A stretch of DNA of 64,000 nt from Medakamo hakoo (taxonomy: Eukaryota > Chlorophyta > Trebouxiophyceae > Coccomyxaceae). Shown piece after piece: positions 60,830-64,000 of the stretch. Location of the stretch: the NCBI GenBank assembly GCA_026636295.1, contig CP089455.1, positions 1 through 64,000 of the forward strand, in the 5' to 3' direction. Below the pieces are notes generated by a model that saw only the letters and a list, made by a program, of their open reading frames with translations, did no database searches and was not told the DNA's origin. Position 1 is the stretch's first letter, and the number at the start of each line of letters is the position of its first letter. The position numbers were made by a program, and so were the translations under genes.

Positions 60830-61635
60830 TAAACAGTACTCACGTAAGGCTTGGCCTCCAGGTCATCGACGACGTGCCCGTCCATGCTGCCGTACAGCTT
60901 CGAGGCGCGCGCCGCGCCGGTGAACCACAGCGGCGCGGCGCCGTCCTCGGCGTCGTACCGGGTCAGGAGCGACGCGTTCCGCGCCAGCGCGATGGACAGG
61001 GCTTCAAACCCCAGGCACACGCCGTAGACGGGGAAGAAGCCCCCGGCCGCCGCGTCGGCGGACGCCAGGTCCAGGATCATGGACGCCTTGTCGAAGAACG
61101 AGTGGTGCGGGCGCAGCGTCGCGGCGCCGCCCGGGATCAGGAAGCCGTGCACCAGGGCGAAGCGGCGCTTGATCTGTGTGTGTGCGTGCGGGGTGTGTGT
61201 GCGTGGCTGTGAGGAAAAACAGGAGGGGGCCCGTGCCTGGCGCGCGTGCCATGGCTGGCCACTGCCCCCACGGCCCCACCCCCACACCCCCCCTCCACAC
61301 CCACCCCACCACCCTCATCGGCCTGCCTCTCTCACCTCCTCGTCACTCATGTCGCTGAGGAAGGGCACGGCCCGGCCGCCGCCGCCCTCGACCAACTTCA
61401 CGTACGACGCGGCGATGTACGTGCGGGAGGTCGGGCCGTCGTGCGTCCCGTCGCCCGGCTGGGACAGGATGCCAATGAGCGGGCGGTGCGTCGTCGGGCG
61501 GGGCCAGTCTGGTGGGAGGCGGCCGCGGCGCGCGGCGCCCTCACACGCCTGCCGCGCGCCCATGCCGGCCGCGTGCGGTGCTCCCACCACCGCTAACATC
61601 AAGGAGAGGGCTACTAGGCCCGCAGATGCGCGCAT
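60111..61635 (-). CDS. GGH: Gamma-glutamyl hydrolase
   Basis: Exons are 61635-61336, 61173-60844 and 60587-60111, giving 368 aa. It trims poly-gamma-glutamate from folates and related compounds, in vacuole or lysosome-like compartments. The signal peptide MRASAGLVALSLMLAVVGAPHAAG is clear. The peptidase C26 (class I amidotransferase-like) domain starts with RPLIGILSQPGDG and YIAASYVKLVEGGGGRAVPF. The catalytic Cys lies in GVCLGFEAL (about Cys153), and the His in WATQFHPEKNAYEW (about His265). LVHGFLIPGG and LPVW are also family features. The C-terminal about 65 residues are variable, with EVYVFEAWD near the end. The intron between exons 2 and 3 contains a C17, a CCA run and a 70-bp CA microsatellite. 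Confidence 0.96.
60721..60826. repeat. Compound C17 / (ACC)n / (CA)n microsatellite
   Basis: A C17 run passes into about seven ACC units and then about 35 CA units, all inside the second GGH intron. On the transcript strand it reads (GT)n, then GGT, then G17, close to the donor at 60843. Confidence 0.95.
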
Positions 61636-61746
61636 GGCTGCCCAGCGTTGAGGCGTCTGGTGTGATGCCGCGCGGGCCGGAGAGGAAGAAAAGAGAAATG
61701 GGGAGAGGGCGCCAGAGAGTGGCGTCGGCACAACAGCGTAAAACGA

Positions 61747-64000
61747 ATGGACCCGCCTCCATCCCCGCCTCCCAGGCCGCCGGAGGGTTCGCCGCCCGGC
61801 CATGGACGCGCCGGACCGCCCGTGCTCAGTCCAAGTGGTGCCAGGCGTCAGAGGCGGGGGCACGCCGGCGCGAGCCCGCCAGCGCGAGGCGCGCCGCCTC
61901 GACCGCACCACCCCCCGCGCCCGCCCCCGCGCTACGTCTCCAAGTGGGTCTCCCTGTCCGCCGGCCTGGTCGTCGCCCTGTGCTCCGGCCTGACCTACCT
62001 GTTTAGTCTGTACGCACCAGCGCTGAGGGCTGAGTTCGGGTGGAACCAACAACAGATCGCGGGCGTAGGGTGAGTCGTGTTTCGTGTGGTGGTCGTGTTT
62101 CGTGCGGTGGTCGTGCGCCTTGGTCCAGCGCCGCGCGCGAAACGGGCCTCCCGTCTTTTTTTTTCCCTCGTCTCTCTCCACACGCACCCCGCCTCCGCCC
62201 CATCCAAAACAGCACGGCCGCCAACTTGGGCGGCTACCTGTCCATTCCGGCCGGCCTGCTCTTCGACGCCCTGGCGCCCTACCCGCGCGCCGGGCCGCGC
62301 ATCGTGGTCGGCGTCGGGTGCGTCCTCATGAGCGCGGGGTGGGGCTGGCTCGCGTCGCTCGTCGCGGCGGGCAGCAGCGGCTCCGCCGGCCCGCCGCACT
62401 CGTATGCGTCCGTCGCAGCCGCGGCAGCCTTGGGCGGGTTCGGGTCCACCTTTTTGGACACGGCCGCCATCGCCCTGGCCGTCGCCAACCACCCGGCCCA
62501 CCGCGGCACGGCCGTCGGCGTCACAAAAGCGGCCCTGGGCCTGTCCGGGGCGTGCTGGGCGACCGCGTGGACGGCGGCGGCCGACGGTGGGGACCGTCCC
62601 CTGGCCTCCATGCTGCGTGGACTGGCGATCCTGCCGCCCGCCCTGGCCCTCGCCGCGTCCGCGGGCGTGAACCGCGTCCCCTTCACCCAAGCCGACGAAG
62701 CCGCGGCGGCCGCGGTGGACCGGCGGCGCCGGGCGCGGGTGCCGACGCCGCCGTCCAGCCGGTCCACCCGTCGTCCTCTAGCCCCATCCACTCGCTTCTC
62801 TGCGGCCGGGCACGCGATCCTGGCCATTGCCGCGTACGAGACGGCGGCCGCCGTCGCGTTGCGGGGCGGCGGCGGCGGCGGCGCGTCCCCCGCCGCCGCC
62901 CTGGACCCCACCCAGCGCTGGCTGCTGGTGGCCGGCCTGGTCGGCCTGGTGTCAACACTGGCCGGCGTGCCGGCGGGGCCTGGAGGCGGCCTGTGGGCGG
63001 TCGAGTCGGGGGCCGGTCCGCCGGCCACCCCGCAACCCGACTGCGTCGTGGAGGAGGAGGAGGGGGGTGGAGGGGGTGGGCGGGCCGGGGCGTCGTCCGC
63101 CAGCGAGGATGAGGAGGTGGGCGGTGGCGTCGGCACCGAGTCCGACACGACGGAGGAGCCGCCGCCCCGGAGCCCGTCCCCCGGCTCGGACCGTGAGCAG
63201 CCGTTGCTCGGGCGGTCGCCGCCGCCGCCGCGCCGCCACCCCCGCCGCTCCCTCCCCCCACCCCGCCCGCTCGAACGCCCGCCCCGCGCGTACACGGCCG
63301 CCCAAGCCGTCCGCCGCCCGTCCTTTGCCGCCCTGGCCTTCATCTGCTTTGCGGGCATGGGGTCCGGCCTGACGGTCATCAACAACCTGGGCGCGATCGC
63401 GGCGAGCGCGGGAGCGGCGTCGCCGCTGCCAGGCGCGTGGGCGGCGGCAGCGGCCGGGCCGGTGCCGCCGCCGCCGCCGCCGCCGCCCGGTCCGCCTCAG
63501 CCCCCGCCCCCACCCCCACCGCCGTCCGCCTCCGCCCTCGTCGCCCTGTTCTCCGTCGCCAACTGCGTGGGGCGCCTGGCCTTTGGCCACGCCTCCGAAA
63601 CCGCCCTGCACGCGCGCGGCGTGCCGCGCCCGGCCTGGCTGGCCGGCGCGGCGGCTCTTGGCGCGCTGTCCGCGCTCCTCGCCGCCGCGGCCTCACCGTC
63701 CCGCAGCTGGGCGCTGCCCCTAGCTGCCACAGGCGCCGGCGCCGCGTTCGGCGGGCACTGGGCCGTCACGGCGGCGGCGCTGCCAGAGCTGTTTGGGCCA
63801 GGCGCCTTTGCCTCCATTTATGCCGCCATCCAAGCCGCCCCCGCCGCGGGCGCCGTCCTCCTGGCGCGAGAACTGGCGGGGCGGCTGTACGACAGGGCGG
63901 CTGCCGCCCAGGGCGGGAGTGGCGGCGAGTGCGCGGGCCCGGCCTGTTTTGGGCCGACGCTGCTGGTGTGTGCGGCCCTCCAAACCGCGGGCGCGGCCGC
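61747..64000 (+). CDS. Nodulin-like MFS transporter (partial, runs off window)
   Basis: Exon 1 is 61747-62069 and exon 2 starts at 62213 and stays open to base 64000, so the 3' end is missing (at least 703 aa). The N-terminal 60 residues are Pro/Arg/Ala-rich. The first transporter half matches plant nodulin-like/DUF1264-type MFS proteins: KWVSLSAGLVVALCSGLTYLFSLYAPALR, FGWNQQQIAGVG, then ANLGGYLSIPAGLLFD. The second half has FICFAGMGSGLTVINNLGAI, LFSVANCVGRLAFGHASE and GGHWAVTAAALPELFGPGAFASIY, then ELAGRLYDR and a Cys-containing loop, all close to the family (for example VGRxxxGxxSE and HWAIVPAxxSELFG). A long acidic Pro/Ser-rich cytosolic loop (about 395-480) and a Pro run near 545 are insertions. 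The substrate of this family is mostly unknown. Confidence 0.92.

Noticed and set aside
60590-60840. CA-rich region as a CRISPR-like or satellite array
   Set aside because: It is a simple compound microsatellite inside a GGH intron with no spacer-repeat structure.
1-64000. tRNA, rRNA, transposable elements and virus-derived elements
   Set aside because: No cloverleaf with a GTTCGA-type arm, no rRNA-like block, no long terminal or inverted repeats and no reverse transcriptase, integrase, capsid or transposase motif were seen in any frame. Short RNAs could still be missed by eye.

Overview
This window is the left end of a nuclear chromosome of a very GC-rich photosynthetic eukaryote. It opens with about 145 bp of CCCTAA telomere repeat that decays into CCTAAA-type variants, and compact, intron-bearing genes start within about 350 bp of the array. 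Several genes point to the green lineage: a Toc159-type chloroplast import GTPase, a CYP97 carotenoid hydroxylase, a plant-type acyl-ACP thioesterase, a GIY-YIG/CGFS glutaredoxin of the GRXS16 type, a thylakoid ADP/ATP-carrier-like protein, an MKK3-type kinase with an NTF2-like tail, L-galactose dehydrogenase and a nodulin-like transporter. A chlorophyte alga is the best reading; I cannot name the species. The telomere unit is TTAGGG-type rather than the common plant TTTAGGG.

Layout: 1-145 telomere; 484-1882 (+) secreted Cys-rich glycoprotein; 2140-5317 (-) PHO4 phosphate transporter; 5621-8078 (-) CYP97; 8445-11322 (-) NOG2 GTPase; 11501-18836 (+) Toc159-like; 19062-20830 (+) FAT thioesterase; 21454-23140 (-) Ala-rich, probably thylakoid protein; 23324-24217 (-) GRXS16-like; 24277-25267 (-) short-chain dehydrogenase; 25538-26965 (-) secreted pentapeptide-repeat protein A; 27248-27877 (+) small basic protein; 28217-29618 (+) L-galactose dehydrogenase; 29860-30807 (-) TMEM14-like; 31157-34312 (+) PP2C; 34618-36454 (-) N-myristoyltransferase; 36533-37342 (-) J-domain protein; 37621-40465 (-) RPAP2/Rtr1; 40724-42751 (+) MKK3-like; a 1.8 kb stretch with no supported gene; 44548-46655 (+) secreted pentapeptide-repeat protein B; 46877-47934 (-) U2AF35; 48276-49176 (+) QCR9; 49364-50838 (-) EB1; 50984-53668 (+) SMP/C2 protein; 53791-55319 (+) plastid-type nucleotide carrier; 55396-55779 (-) DnaJ-type zinc-finger protein; 56091-56357 (+) small membrane protein; 56445-57762 (-) unknown; 57849-58553 (-) RPB7; 58880-60058 (+) Rossmann-like plastid protein; 60111-61635 (-) gamma-glutamyl hydrolase; 61747 to the window end (+) nodulin-like MFS transporter, cut by the edge.

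The gene models were assembled by eye from GT-AG junctions whose phases close exactly. Introns are short, donors are mostly GTGCGT or GTGAGT, and acceptors very often read CACACAG in place of a T-rich tract. Neighbours are packed head-to-head or tail-to-tail with 50-350 bp between them. I see no transposon, virus-derived element, tRNA, rRNA or CRISPR array. The least explained content is a pair of related secreted proteins (A and B) with a CVxLCAG cysteine domain and G-[ND]-x-N-x pentapeptide repeats, the subtelomeric secreted glycoprotein, the Ala-rich thylakoid-type protein, and the very long Ala-repeat A-domain of the Toc159-like receptor.
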